Source: Myxococcales bacterium
GTDB taxonomy: Bacteria; Myxococcota_A; UBA9042; UBA3505
Length of the DNA: 45,308 nucleotides
Assembly: GCA_002728755.1 (NCBI GenBank)
Contig: PBVT01000090.1
Coordinates: 1 to 45,308, forward strand
Direction: 5' to 3'
The position numbers were made by a program, and so were the translations under genes. A model generated the notes under the pieces. That model saw only the letters and a program-made list of their open reading frames with translations. It made no database searches and had not been told where the DNA came from. Shown one piece after another: positions 31,756-40,788 of the stretch (within the stretch, counting starts at the first letter, position 1; every line of letters starts with the position of its first letter).

Positions 31756-34458
31756 CTATTCCTTACCCGGACCGATGTTCTCGAGATCAATCGGTCTACG
31801 GAACGTGAGAACCGTACCAGCATCCCCAACAGCGATTGCTGTCGTATCGTCCACTACCACGATATCGTGGAGAGTCGCGACCGTACCGGTATCGATGGGG
31901 TGCCATAAAGAACCATCAAAATAGGCCGCATATCCGGCGCTTCCGACGCCGAGAACGGCATCATTGGACCATCCCGTCAACGAGCGAATCAGATGCGGAT
32001 CCTCGTAGGTAACTCGAGACCATTTCTGCCCATCGTAATGCACAAGTCGGCCGCCGTCCCCAAAGGCCCAAACATCATCAGGTGCTGCGCCCCATACGGA
32101 ATAAAAGCTCTCTGTAATCGGCTCTTCCTCGCCATCGGCGTTCGCTGGATGGTTGGCCTGTTGGCGCGACCAGATATTTCCATCAAAGAACATGATCGTT
32201 CCCAGACTACCGACCGCCCATACATGATTGTCATCGAGTGCATAGACCGCGCGTAACGTGTTACTGGTCGAGGCGAGCAGAAAGTAGAATTCATCTCCCA
32301 CCTTACGAAGCACCGACCCCTCTACTCCCACTAGAATCAGGTCACCAGACTCTGTGCCTGTTACATCGTAGAGATCGGCGGTTAATGCCGTCTCAACCTC
32401 AGCCCATTCGGTACCATTGAAGTGAATGATGGTACCAAAGAGACCGACAGCCCAAACATTATCTGCCGCAAAGGCGAAGATGCCTTTCATATTCTTGGAT
32501 ATTGGGGACTGCTTCTTCTTAAAGGACAGTGACGGTATATCCCACTGCACGATGGTGCCGTAATCGCCAATAATGAAGATGTTTTCTTTATCCACGGCGT
32601 AGATAGCGTTCAGTCCATCGTTGGTGAATTTCGGATGCTCGGTCCAACCAGTACCCTCATCCTGAATGATCGTACCCATCGCACCTATGGCCACACGATA
32701 CCCATCCGGTAGAACAACTACCCCATGAAGATCATGGCTCACACCCGTGGATTCCACCGTGAAACTTTCACCATCCCATCGCCAGGAAGTTCCGTTTTTT
32801 CCCACGATGGTGACGTCATCCGGACTTTGTCCAGCAACACCCATGAGATCTATCGAGCTCGGCGTATTGCTTAACTCGGTATAGGTTCCTTCCCCCGCAT
32901 TCGACCAAAGCACAAGCCCATCATCGCCAACCGCAATCCTGGAACCATCGGCAAAAACGTGGACTCCCTGAACTGCCCGTGTTGTCCCACTCTGTGGCGA
33001 CGAGATCGCCTCGCCGTTGCGTTCAAGGAGACGTCCTTCGGCACCTCCCAACATGGTATGGTCACCCGTCGTATGGGCTGCATACCAATCTCCCTTACTG
33101 GTGGTTGCCATATCCTGCCACCCGAAGGTCTCGTCGTAGCCCCAGATCGCACCGTTCAAGCCGACGGCAATGAAACGACCGTTGGGTAGAGCCGCTACAT
33201 CGAAGAAGCTGGGCATATCTTCGCCATCGTCCGTTCCATCGGACGGGTCGCTACACTCGCTGTTTAGCACCAGATCATCGACATAAACCCCTTCGGTCGA
33301 ATTGAGGAAATAATCGATCGAGTCGAAGACGAAACTAATCGTTACCGTCTGGTTGGAATAATTCGTCAGGTCTACAGATACGTCGACGAAACCCACTGTA
33401 TTTCCCGTAAAGCCCGTCACCTGGGTCTTGTCCCAGACCGTCGTGGTGCTGCCCTGGCTTTCCACGTCGATACGGAACTCATCAAAGCCACCCGTCGACT
33501 CGATAGCCATGAACAGGGAGAAGTCCAACGAAGCCGACGCCGAATTCGGGATGTGGATATCGGGCAGGGTCATACTGGACGACACCCGACTACCAACACA
33601 TTCCGATGTATCAACACAGGCGGCCGGATTTCCCGAGACACACGCTCCCTCTACGCAGAACCCATTGTCATAGGTCATAAGGGATGGGTGACCAAAATAC
33701 ATAGACGACGGGGCACTATTCGCACGCGCTGTCGATGTGTGCCAAACAATGCCACCTCCCTCAAGCGTAGCCAGATCTACGATATCGAGGGACGTCTCTG
33801 CACCGGACTCATCAAAGGTCTGGGTATATACGGGCATACCACAACAGCCCTCTTGAACCTGCGGAAAGTACTGGCATTCATGAGCAATACAAACACCCAC
33901 GGTACAGGAATCACCATCTTCACACGCTAGATCCGAGTCACAGGAGTCGCCGCCAATCCAGATGGATCCATCTCCCGTCACTCGAGTCCCGAACATACCC
34001 ACAGCGAGCATATTATCGGAGCTATTGCCATCGATACCGTGCAGATACGGAAACATTCCAAAGCTCTCAATCGACCATTCGTTATTGGCTCTTCGAAGCA
34101 CTACGCCATCTTGCCCCACGGCCCATACCGTGGATGAATCCGCCCCAAATACACCACGTAGAACAAAGTTTGCGGGATCCGGAAGCAGTTCCTGGCCGAT
34201 GGTAAAGTCCCCTGGAAGCGCAACGGAAACGTCCTCTTCAATGTCCGAACTCTCCAGATCTACTCCACCGTCAGAGCCCTGGAGGTCTTCCCCTACATCG
34301 GGAGTCGCGACATCAGGTGATGTACCAGGGTCCTCTTCCGAAACATCTGGAGTAACCCCTGCATCGGTCGTAGAGGTGTCACCCCCACCACAGCCAAGCA
34401 TCACCACAAGATAGAGGGCTATCCATGGAAGGAGCGGTTTATTTCTGAGACTCTGCAT
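31756..34458 (-). CDS. Large lipoprotein with fourteen propeller repeats and an inserted beta-sandwich domain
   Basis: The 900-residue lipoprotein has lipobox V-M-L-G-C (Cys23) and an Asp/Thr/Ser-rich linker to residue 85. I count fourteen copies of a repeat of about 40 residues with consensus W-A-V-G-x-x-G-T-I-x-x-x-x-G-x-x-W. Two copies come before, and twelve after, an inserted segment (about 171-415). The insert has a Cys-rich start and a MAM/jelly-roll-like sandwich (F-D-E-F-R-I-D-V-E-S and V-Y-V-D-D-L-V-L). Fourteen blades would fit two seven-bladed propellers. The repeats resemble YVTN/BNR-type propellers. A surface or periplasmic binding role is inference. It is the last gene of a four-gene minus-strand unit and starts 3 bases after the preceding stop. 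Confidence 0.85.
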   Translation of the reverse strand: MQSLRNKPLLPWIALYLVVMLGCGGGDTSTTDAGVTPDVSEEDPGTSPDVATPDVGEDLQGSDGGVDLESSDIEEDVSVALPGDFTIGQELLPDPANFVLRGVFGADSSTVWAVGQDGVVLRRANNEWSIESFGMFPYLHGIDGNSSDNMLAVGMFGTRVTGDGSIWIGGDSCDSDLACEDGDSCTVGVCIAHECQYFPQVQEGCCGMPVYTQTFDESGAETSLDIVDLATLEGGGIVWHTSTARANSAPSSMYFGHPSLMTYDNGFCVEGACVSGNPAACVDTSECVGSRVSSSMTLPDIHIPNSASASLDFSLFMAIESTGGFDEFRIDVESQGSTTTVWDKTQVTGFTGNTVGFVDVSVDLTNYSNQTVTISFVFDSIDYFLNSTEGVYVDDLVLNSECSDPSDGTDDGEDMPSFFDVAALPNGRFIAVGLNGAIWGYDETFGWQDMATTSKGDWYAAHTTGDHTMLGGAEGRLLERNGEAISSPQSGTTRAVQGVHVFADGSRIAVGDDGLVLWSNAGEGTYTELSNTPSSIDLMGVAGQSPDDVTIVGKNGTSWRWDGESFTVESTGVSHDLHGVVVLPDGYRVAIGAMGTIIQDEGTGWTEHPKFTNDGLNAIYAVDKENIFIIGDYGTIVQWDIPSLSFKKKQSPISKNMKGIFAFAADNVWAVGLFGTIIHFNGTEWAEVETALTADLYDVTGTESGDLILVGVEGSVLRKVGDEFYFLLASTSNTLRAVYALDDNHVWAVGSLGTIMFFDGNIWSRQQANHPANADGEEEPITESFYSVWGAAPDDVWAFGDGGRLVHYDGQKWSRVTYEDPHLIRSLTGWSNDAVLGVGSAGYAAYFDGSLWHPIDTGTVATLHDIVVVDDTTAIAVGDAGTVLTFRRPIDLENIGPGKE

Positions 34459-34461
34459 CCA

Positions 34462-36645
34462 TCATTCTCCCAACGGAACGCTCGCTTCAGAACGTTCCCA
34501 CATCTTGCCACCATCACCGGCGACGACCAGAATCCCATTACTCTCTCCGACGGCACGCAAGGTGTTGGAGGTGGGCCCTTCCGCCGGCGCCAACGACATA
34601 TCAGGCCGCAACCGTAAGAATACTCCCGACCAGCCTACGATTAAGATATCGCCGTTTGTCCGTGCCCAGACCCCATAATAGAAGTCACCTGGGCTCTCAG
34701 CCACCTTTGACGGGCTCTGCTCATCAGTCCAGGAGAGTACGATTCCATGAGCTCCGACGACAGTCGTTCGTCCTAAAGCATAGCTACCGGCATATAGATC
34801 AAGAGTCGTAGTAGACGGGACCGTTACCCAGTTATCGCCCTGCCGTCGCAAGATCACTCCACCCCGACCAATGGCTAGAATACCAGAACCATCCTCGAAC
34901 ACATCCAGTAGATCTCTCGGGTCCGGCGTGGGCTCAAACGATACGGTACCGCTCTCTGGATCACGGTGAAGAACAGTACCGTTGGCACCAACTGCAAGAA
35001 GCGTCCCGTCATCGAGAATAAGAGCGGCATGCAGGTCCGAGAGGGTTCCTGTCTCTAACGCATGTATCTGGCCATCCGCATTACGCTGAATCAATGTTCC
35101 AGATGCCCCCACGGCATAGGCCGCTCCGTCTTCACCTACTACGGTGCCATACAGATGTTCCGTTGTGCCCACATCAATTGAGCCATACCCGTCGGCATTC
35201 CAGAAGACGAATACACCCTCGTCACCAACGGCAGTCCCCATATCACCAGCAAAAGATATGTCATGAAGGTTTCCTGGAGGCTCTGCCAGACCGTCACGGA
35301 ACACTTCATCCGGAATCAACTTAATCTGAAGAGCGCCTCCCTCCCCTGCGGCGACTACACGATCTGGACCTGTGGCTAGGCCCTCATAACGTCGCGTTGT
35401 GAGTAGAGGCCCTTCTACATCATCGAGCAGAGACCAGACACCATTGGAATCATGCTTTACAAATAGACCGGCATCACCAACGGCAAGAATCTCACCAGAG
35501 CCGCCGCCTACAGCATATACGTCTCTCTTCTGGCTATCGTTGCTCAGCTCTAATTGCCATTGTCCACTGCCATATCTCGCGATGGTTCCGTCCGTCCCGA
35601 CAGCCCATATATTATTGCTATCAAGAACCAGTAGATCGCGCAGAGTCACGGTAGCCGATGCGGCCTGAAACCCTATCCAATTATGATCCGGTTCCGGAAT
35701 ACAAAACCCTTCTTCTTCAGGATTCGTACAGATAAAGGATTCCGGACAAGCGTCCAACCCTTCACCACATGCCTGTGTACACTTCGTCTCTTCGCCACCC
35801 GGCATGGTTTCACAACGATCGTATGTGCAGTCTGTTGAAACCAGGCATGGAGTACAAAGATCGTCCGGACCTTCATCACAGGTACGAGGACTGGCTACGC
35901 GTTTCACCGCGACCCCGGAATCTCCAACCGCGTATGCTGTGCTCTCTGCCACCGCTTCTACCGAATGAAGTGCATTAAAGACACCACTTGGCTCTTGGCT
36001 GAAGGTAGCCCCACGGTTCTTTACAATGACCCCGGAATTTCCAACGGCGACCAACGCATCGCTGACACTGGTCAGGCCACGAAGATGAATATCTACGCCA
36101 GGATCCTGGCTTTGCCACATACCATTGCCGTCCTGACTCAACCAGGTCCCATACTCCCCAACGGCATGCATATTCCCTTGATGAACCTCGATATCTCGAA
36201 TCGCCTGGGCAGTATTAGGTGTCCATTCTCGAACCCAACCATCCCCTACAGGCCGTAAGATTGTTCCTCCATGTCCGACGATGCGAAATCCAACGGCCGG
36301 CAGGTACCGCACTCGATGGAGGTCACCCGCTGCTCCTACAGGAATGGGAGCCCACTCGTAGACAATCGTAGTGTTGGTGTCTCCACCGCCGGTATCACTA
36401 CTATCGACTCCAACGTCGCTGTCTCCGTCCGTACCACTATTCTGGTCCGTACCGACATCCCCACCGACATCGGTCAGTGTGTCTCCAAGATCTGCACCAA
36501 CGTCGTCTGTCGTACCACCCCCGGAACAACCGCTAATCAGAAAAGACACCAGCAGAGCTAGTGCGCAGATGCCACTATGTCCAAACCGTCGGCTATGTGT
36601 TCTTAAAGGGCAATCCCCCAATTCCCCCCGTTTGTACAACATCAT
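34462..36645 (-). CDS. Large lipoprotein with fourteen propeller repeats
   Basis: The 727-residue lipoprotein has a long basic N-terminus, lipobox L-I-S-G-C (Cys40 from ATG 36645) and an Asp/Gly/Thr-rich linker. I count fourteen repeats with an A-V-G-x-x-G core, for example I-W-A-V-G-T-D-G-T-I-A-R-Y and L-L-A-V-G-A-N-G-T-V-L. A Cys-rich insertion of about 65 residues (T-C-D-E-G-P onward) lies between repeats four and five. ATG 36645 overlaps the stop of the TIG gene (ATGA); ATG 36642 is equally possible and has GGAG at a better distance. It is a close relative of the next gene in repeat type and probably arose by duplication and divergence. Confidence 0.85.
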   Translation of the reverse strand: MMLYKRGELGDCPLRTHSRRFGHSGICALALLVSFLISGCSGGGTTDDVGADLGDTLTDVGGDVGTDQNSGTDGDSDVGVDSSDTGGGDTNTTIVYEWAPIPVGAAGDLHRVRYLPAVGFRIVGHGGTILRPVGDGWVREWTPNTAQAIRDIEVHQGNMHAVGEYGTWLSQDGNGMWQSQDPGVDIHLRGLTSVSDALVAVGNSGVIVKNRGATFSQEPSGVFNALHSVEAVAESTAYAVGDSGVAVKRVASPRTCDEGPDDLCTPCLVSTDCTYDRCETMPGGEETKCTQACGEGLDACPESFICTNPEEEGFCIPEPDHNWIGFQAASATVTLRDLLVLDSNNIWAVGTDGTIARYGSGQWQLELSNDSQKRDVYAVGGGSGEILAVGDAGLFVKHDSNGVWSLLDDVEGPLLTTRRYEGLATGPDRVVAAGEGGALQIKLIPDEVFRDGLAEPPGNLHDISFAGDMGTAVGDEGVFVFWNADGYGSIDVGTTEHLYGTVVGEDGAAYAVGASGTLIQRNADGQIHALETGTLSDLHAALILDDGTLLAVGANGTVLHRDPESGTVSFEPTPDPRDLLDVFEDGSGILAIGRGGVILRRQGDNWVTVPSTTTLDLYAGSYALGRTTVVGAHGIVLSWTDEQSPSKVAESPGDFYYGVWARTNGDILIVGWSGVFLRLRPDMSLAPAEGPTSNTLRAVGESNGILVVAGDGGKMWERSEASVPLGE

Positions 36646-39600
36646 GGCTCCATCTTCATAAACAGCATTGTATCGTAAGCCCATGCCTGCCAATCGAGTG
36701 TATTCAGGTCCGAATAGTCAAAGTGATCGATATCGAAGCCCTCTTTGAAGACTCGGAAGAACGTAAACCGAAGCAATCCACCTGGGATGCCCGGTGTCCC
36801 CTCAATATTCTGGAAGTCAGGAAGAGCTACCGCATTGATATCGCCACCACTGATAAACGTCCAGACGGGAGTATCTCCCATAAGAGAAGGAATACCGATT
36901 TTCTTATATTGGAAATGCGGCTCTACACCATCGCTGGTGATCCAGGACATGAAATCCCCATCTAGAACACCCCCATCGGTGGGGTTTTGCATGACAGGAA
37001 TTGGAACCATCGGGCCAAGGAAGAGCTCATGATCCCCGAAGGTCAACACCGTACTATCATCAGCAAACGCGACGACCTCATTCAGATTCTGACTGAAATC
37101 GGGTGTCGAGACGTTCGCCCAGGTGACCCCGTCATAATGAAGAACAACGCCTCGTCCACCGACGACATAGATGTCATTCGGACCTCGAGCGCTGATTGAT
37201 GTCAGCGTACGGTTGGTCAAAGACTCCATCACCTCGAAATTCTCTCCATCGAAATGGAGGATTGTACCGGCCTCACCAACGATCCAGACATTGTCTGGTG
37301 CCAGGGCATGCACGGCACGAAGGCCTTTGGGAGTTGGTACCTGCTTCGAGGTCCAGCTCGTTCCATTATAATGATTCACACGGCCAACATTTCCGACGAG
37401 CCAGACATCGTCTGCACTTGTCCCATGAATGCCGTACCAGGACCCGGATGGGGCGGGCATAAAGCTCCACACACCGTCCGCTGTACGTCGCCGAATCATA
37501 TAATTCCCAGCAACAAAAACCTCTCCATTGTCCGCAGCAAAGACGTCGCGGAAGTTGGACGTTACACCCGAATCATCTTCGGTCCACGTCAAACCGTTGA
37601 AGCTCAACACAATCCCGCCGTCACCAACGACCCATACGTTGTCATTGGCCGATCCGTGAATGGCACGAAGAACTTTATCTGTGGTGGAGGGCTGAATATT
37701 GAACGCAGTTCCGTTGAACCGGTAGATGCTGCCATCCGTTCCAACTGCAAATACAGTCTCCGGTGTCTCACCCCAGGCCCCCAACAGGTTACGTGTGATG
37801 CCCGTTGGCAGAAGGTTCCACTCGCCTTCGTCGAGCAACAGCATCCGGTCATCTTCCGGCTCGGTAAGATCGCGTCGTAGTACGACCGAATAGGGCGTAT
37901 TGTCTTCTGTGAAGCTCATCGCCCCCGCCATGATCGTATACGAGGCGTCCTCGATATCACCCGCAAATCCCACAGGCTGACCTTCTACGAATAGCGTGTT
38001 GTCGGAATAGGCAAATGGGGCCACAGGAGCCTGGAATACCCCATCGGAGCCAAAGTCATAGTAGATCCAGCCGTACAGGAAGTCTGCAACATCGAGTGGC
38101 GGATCTTCCAAGCGTAGCTTCAGGGTCCGGCTAAGAGGTATGTTGAGATCGATATTGATATCCTCTGCGATTTCGCCAGGTATCAGATTCAGATGTCGAT
38201 ACACACCCATTACAACCGGTGTGAAATAGGGAATCATATTCGACAGTACGTACGCGGGATCCACAGGATCGGACACATTGTCCATAAAGCCACCGAGACA
38301 TACGATGGCTACCTCTCCCGGATAGGCGAGAATCTCATAGGTTCCAAGCTCGCTCACGACCGCACCGTTACCGGGAGGAAGCCGCTGGGCGAACATCGAC
38401 GGTTTCGTACCCTCACATACAACCACTTTCGTTCCAGGGGTTGGTACACAGCGAGAGGCTTCACCGTAGTTCTGGCAAGCCGCATTGCTCGGGCAGTCCT
38501 GATCGGAATTGCACGCCATAAGACATCGCTTACCCTGGCTGCCAATATCGAAACAGGCCGCTCCTTGTATTCCGCACTGCGAATCGGAGTCACAGGGAAG
38601 ACAATGGCTGGGATCCGAACCCTGTCCCATGGAACATGGACCTGGAGGCCCTACAATATATTTACCCAGGCCAAAGACCTGGCCCCTGACGAGCGGCGGA
38701 GCGATACCGGCCCCAGGACCCATCGATGGAGGACTCAACTCCGTCAGATAGATGGTCACATTCTCCGCATCAAAGGCGACAACAGAGTTGTTCTCGTATC
38801 CCTCTTTGGAGACACTGACCATCTGCTCTCCCTCAAGGTTCGGCCCACTGAAGGTGATCTGTCCGTTCAGGTTCGTAAAGCCCTGGTACGGTGTCTGAGG
38901 TTCGCTTCCGACGATTACAAACGCATCGGGTACACCCGAGCCATCGCCCGCCTTCAGCACCGTGACGTTCAAGGCTACCTCAACAGGCTCACCCCATGTA
39001 CCACCGTATAAGCTGACCGGATCGTAATAGGTATACCCGTTTTGTAGTACGGCATCTCCGATGGGCGTTTCAACACGCACATCTACAGTACCAATCTCAC
39101 CCGGAGGTGTACGTACGTTGAGGCGTGTAGGATCGATAAAGGTGACGTGAGTTGCCTGTTCGCCACCAACATAGACCGTAGAGTCATCCGTAAATCCGAT
39201 ACCCAATACGTCCAGTTGTGTTCCACCAGCGATCGAACCCTTATCCGGAGTGACAACATAGATATCGGTACCACCCGATGTATAGAAGAAACCGTTCGCC
39301 AGGTCTGCAGATTCTAATCCCTGCGCGACCTCGACTTTGGCAAAGCCCGGACTACCAGGCGGAGTCACAGCGTGGATCTCCGTATCACTGACGACCTGAA
39401 CATTCTGTGCAGGTAGCGCCGCTACGAAAACCTCGGCATCGGCTGCAAAGCCCATTCCCGTAACCACGATATCCGTTCCACCTTCGAGTGGACCATAGTT
39501 CGGGCTTACCCCCGCGACGGCAAAGGTGCTCGTATACGTGAAGCCATTCTCCATCACACCGGAGCCCGATGGACTATATACCGAGACCGTAACGGGCCCT

Positions 39601-40766
39601 TCCGATTCAACCGCCGGGCTCACAACCAGAGCGCTCTGGGTTACGGGATCAATCCATTGAATCTCCGCAGGTTGGTTGCCAAATCGTATGGATGTGTCCA
39701 GGCTCGAGCCTAGCCCTGCTGCCGTCACCACGACCTCTGTTCCACCAAGAATGGGTCCCGAATTCGGCACCACGTTCAAGATCTCTACGCCCGTGGGAGG
39801 CGTATCATAATACATATACCCGTCTTGCGTGATGGAGGCGCCATACGACGTTGTCACCCAGATATCGACCGAACCAGCGGCTGATGGGGGAGTCGTAATC
39901 TCGATGGTATTGTCGTTAACCAGCTCGATGTCGTTGACGAGCGTAGTACCCAATCGCACCTCAAACGGCTCGACAAATCCAGTACCGGACAACGTTACCG
40001 TCTGCCCTCCTGCTGTCGGTCCTGCCGCGGGGACGACTGTATTCACTTCTGGTGGCGCAGTATATTGGTAGCCATCCTTCAGGGTACCAATACCCGACGG
40101 AGTCGAAACGAAGATATCGACGGTTCCGGCCTCACCGCCTGGGGTCAGTCCCAGAATGGTACCATCGTCAATGATCTGCGTATTAATGGCCAGTTGGGGA
40201 CCAATCAGCAGCTTGGTCTCGGCAGTAAAGCCGCTCCCCTTAACCGTAACCGGTGTTCCGCCTGAAGCGGGACCAACGGCCGGAATCACTTCCGTAACCG
40301 AAACATCGTTATAATAGAGGAATGCGTCGTCCAGGCTGATCTCCTTCTCCTGTGCAGGCAGCACGACGGTAACGCGTGCAAGACCTGGAGAATGCGGAGG
40401 TGTCGTCACATTGATGCGATCAGGACCCAAAACGAAAACAAATAGCCCAGCACTTCCATCGAAAAGAACCTGCGCCCCTGGCTCAAAGCCATCACCGTAA
40501 ATCGTTACGATCTCACCACCAGCGACTTTGCCCTTGCTCGGCTCAACACTGTCAAAACGAAGCTCCGCCGGGGGCTCCTCTACGATCTCTTCCTCACCAA
40601 CCACATCCTGTGAACCCGGGACTACATCATCAACAGGGGTTGCCCCCGTATCGGTGACACCGTCACCCGTCGTGGTCGAACCACACGAGGCGACGAGGAC
40701 CAGCAAAATAGCTACTGCCCCCCGAATCAAAAGGTTGCGAAGTTCGGTTTTTGTTCGTGCGTACAT
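36642..40766 (-). CDS. Giant lipoprotein: six TIG domains, carboxypeptidase-regulatory-like domain and seven-repeat propeller
   Basis: The 1374-residue lipoprotein has lipobox V-A-S-C (Cys28) and an acidic linker. Residues about 69-580 hold six IPT/TIG domains of about 85 residues, each opening with P-x-x-G-P-x-x-G-G and containing G-x-G-F. A CarboxypepD_reg-like sandwich (about 595-680, G-V-P-D-A-F-V-I-V-G) and a Cys-rich stretch (about 710-775) follow. A C-terminal propeller (about 980-1270) has seven W-x-V-G-x-x-G repeats like those in the two downstream genes. GGAGG seven bases before ATG 40766 fixes the start; a longer frame to 40805 is rejected. TIG domains are common in extracellular adhesion and polysaccharide-binding proteins. 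Function inferred, not shown. Confidence 0.88.
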   Translation of the reverse strand: MYARTKTELRNLLIRGAVAILLVLVASCGSTTTGDGVTDTGATPVDDVVPGSQDVVGEEEIVEEPPAELRFDSVEPSKGKVAGGEIVTIYGDGFEPGAQVLFDGSAGLFVFVLGPDRINVTTPPHSPGLARVTVVLPAQEKEISLDDAFLYYNDVSVTEVIPAVGPASGGTPVTVKGSGFTAETKLLIGPQLAINTQIIDDGTILGLTPGGEAGTVDIFVSTPSGIGTLKDGYQYTAPPEVNTVVPAAGPTAGGQTVTLSGTGFVEPFEVRLGTTLVNDIELVNDNTIEITTPPSAAGSVDIWVTTSYGASITQDGYMYYDTPPTGVEILNVVPNSGPILGGTEVVVTAAGLGSSLDTSIRFGNQPAEIQWIDPVTQSALVVSPAVESEGPVTVSVYSPSGSGVMENGFTYTSTFAVAGVSPNYGPLEGGTDIVVTGMGFAADAEVFVAALPAQNVQVVSDTEIHAVTPPGSPGFAKVEVAQGLESADLANGFFYTSGGTDIYVVTPDKGSIAGGTQLDVLGIGFTDDSTVYVGGEQATHVTFIDPTRLNVRTPPGEIGTVDVRVETPIGDAVLQNGYTYYDPVSLYGGTWGEPVEVALNVTVLKAGDGSGVPDAFVIVGSEPQTPYQGFTNLNGQITFSGPNLEGEQMVSVSKEGYENNSVVAFDAENVTIYLTELSPPSMGPGAGIAPPLVRGQVFGLGKYIVGPPGPCSMGQGSDPSHCLPCDSDSQCGIQGAACFDIGSQGKRCLMACNSDQDCPSNAACQNYGEASRCVPTPGTKVVVCEGTKPSMFAQRLPPGNGAVVSELGTYEILAYPGEVAIVCLGGFMDNVSDPVDPAYVLSNMIPYFTPVVMGVYRHLNLIPGEIAEDINIDLNIPLSRTLKLRLEDPPLDVADFLYGWIYYDFGSDGVFQAPVAPFAYSDNTLFVEGQPVGFAGDIEDASYTIMAGAMSFTEDNTPYSVVLRRDLTEPEDDRMLLLDEGEWNLLPTGITRNLLGAWGETPETVFAVGTDGSIYRFNGTAFNIQPSTTDKVLRAIHGSANDNVWVVGDGGIVLSFNGLTWTEDDSGVTSNFRDVFAADNGEVFVAGNYMIRRRTADGVWSFMPAPSGSWYGIHGTSADDVWLVGNVGRVNHYNGTSWTSKQVPTPKGLRAVHALAPDNVWIVGEAGTILHFDGENFEVMESLTNRTLTSISARGPNDIYVVGGRGVVLHYDGVTWANVSTPDFSQNLNEVVAFADDSTVLTFGDHELFLGPMVPIPVMQNPTDGGVLDGDFMSWITSDGVEPHFQYKKIGIPSLMGDTPVWTFISGGDINAVALPDFQNIEGTPGIPGGLLRFTFFRVFKEGFDIDHFDYSDLNTLDWQAWAYDTMLFMKMEP

Positions 40767-40788
40767 AAGTCGCCTCCCCGCACCAGGA

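Noticed and set aside
38193..39011. 272-codon plus-strand open frame antisense to the TIG lipoprotein
   Set aside because: Composition is that of a shadow frame (His/Arg/Thr-rich, no motif), and the opposite strand has clear TIG, regulatory-domain and propeller sequence.
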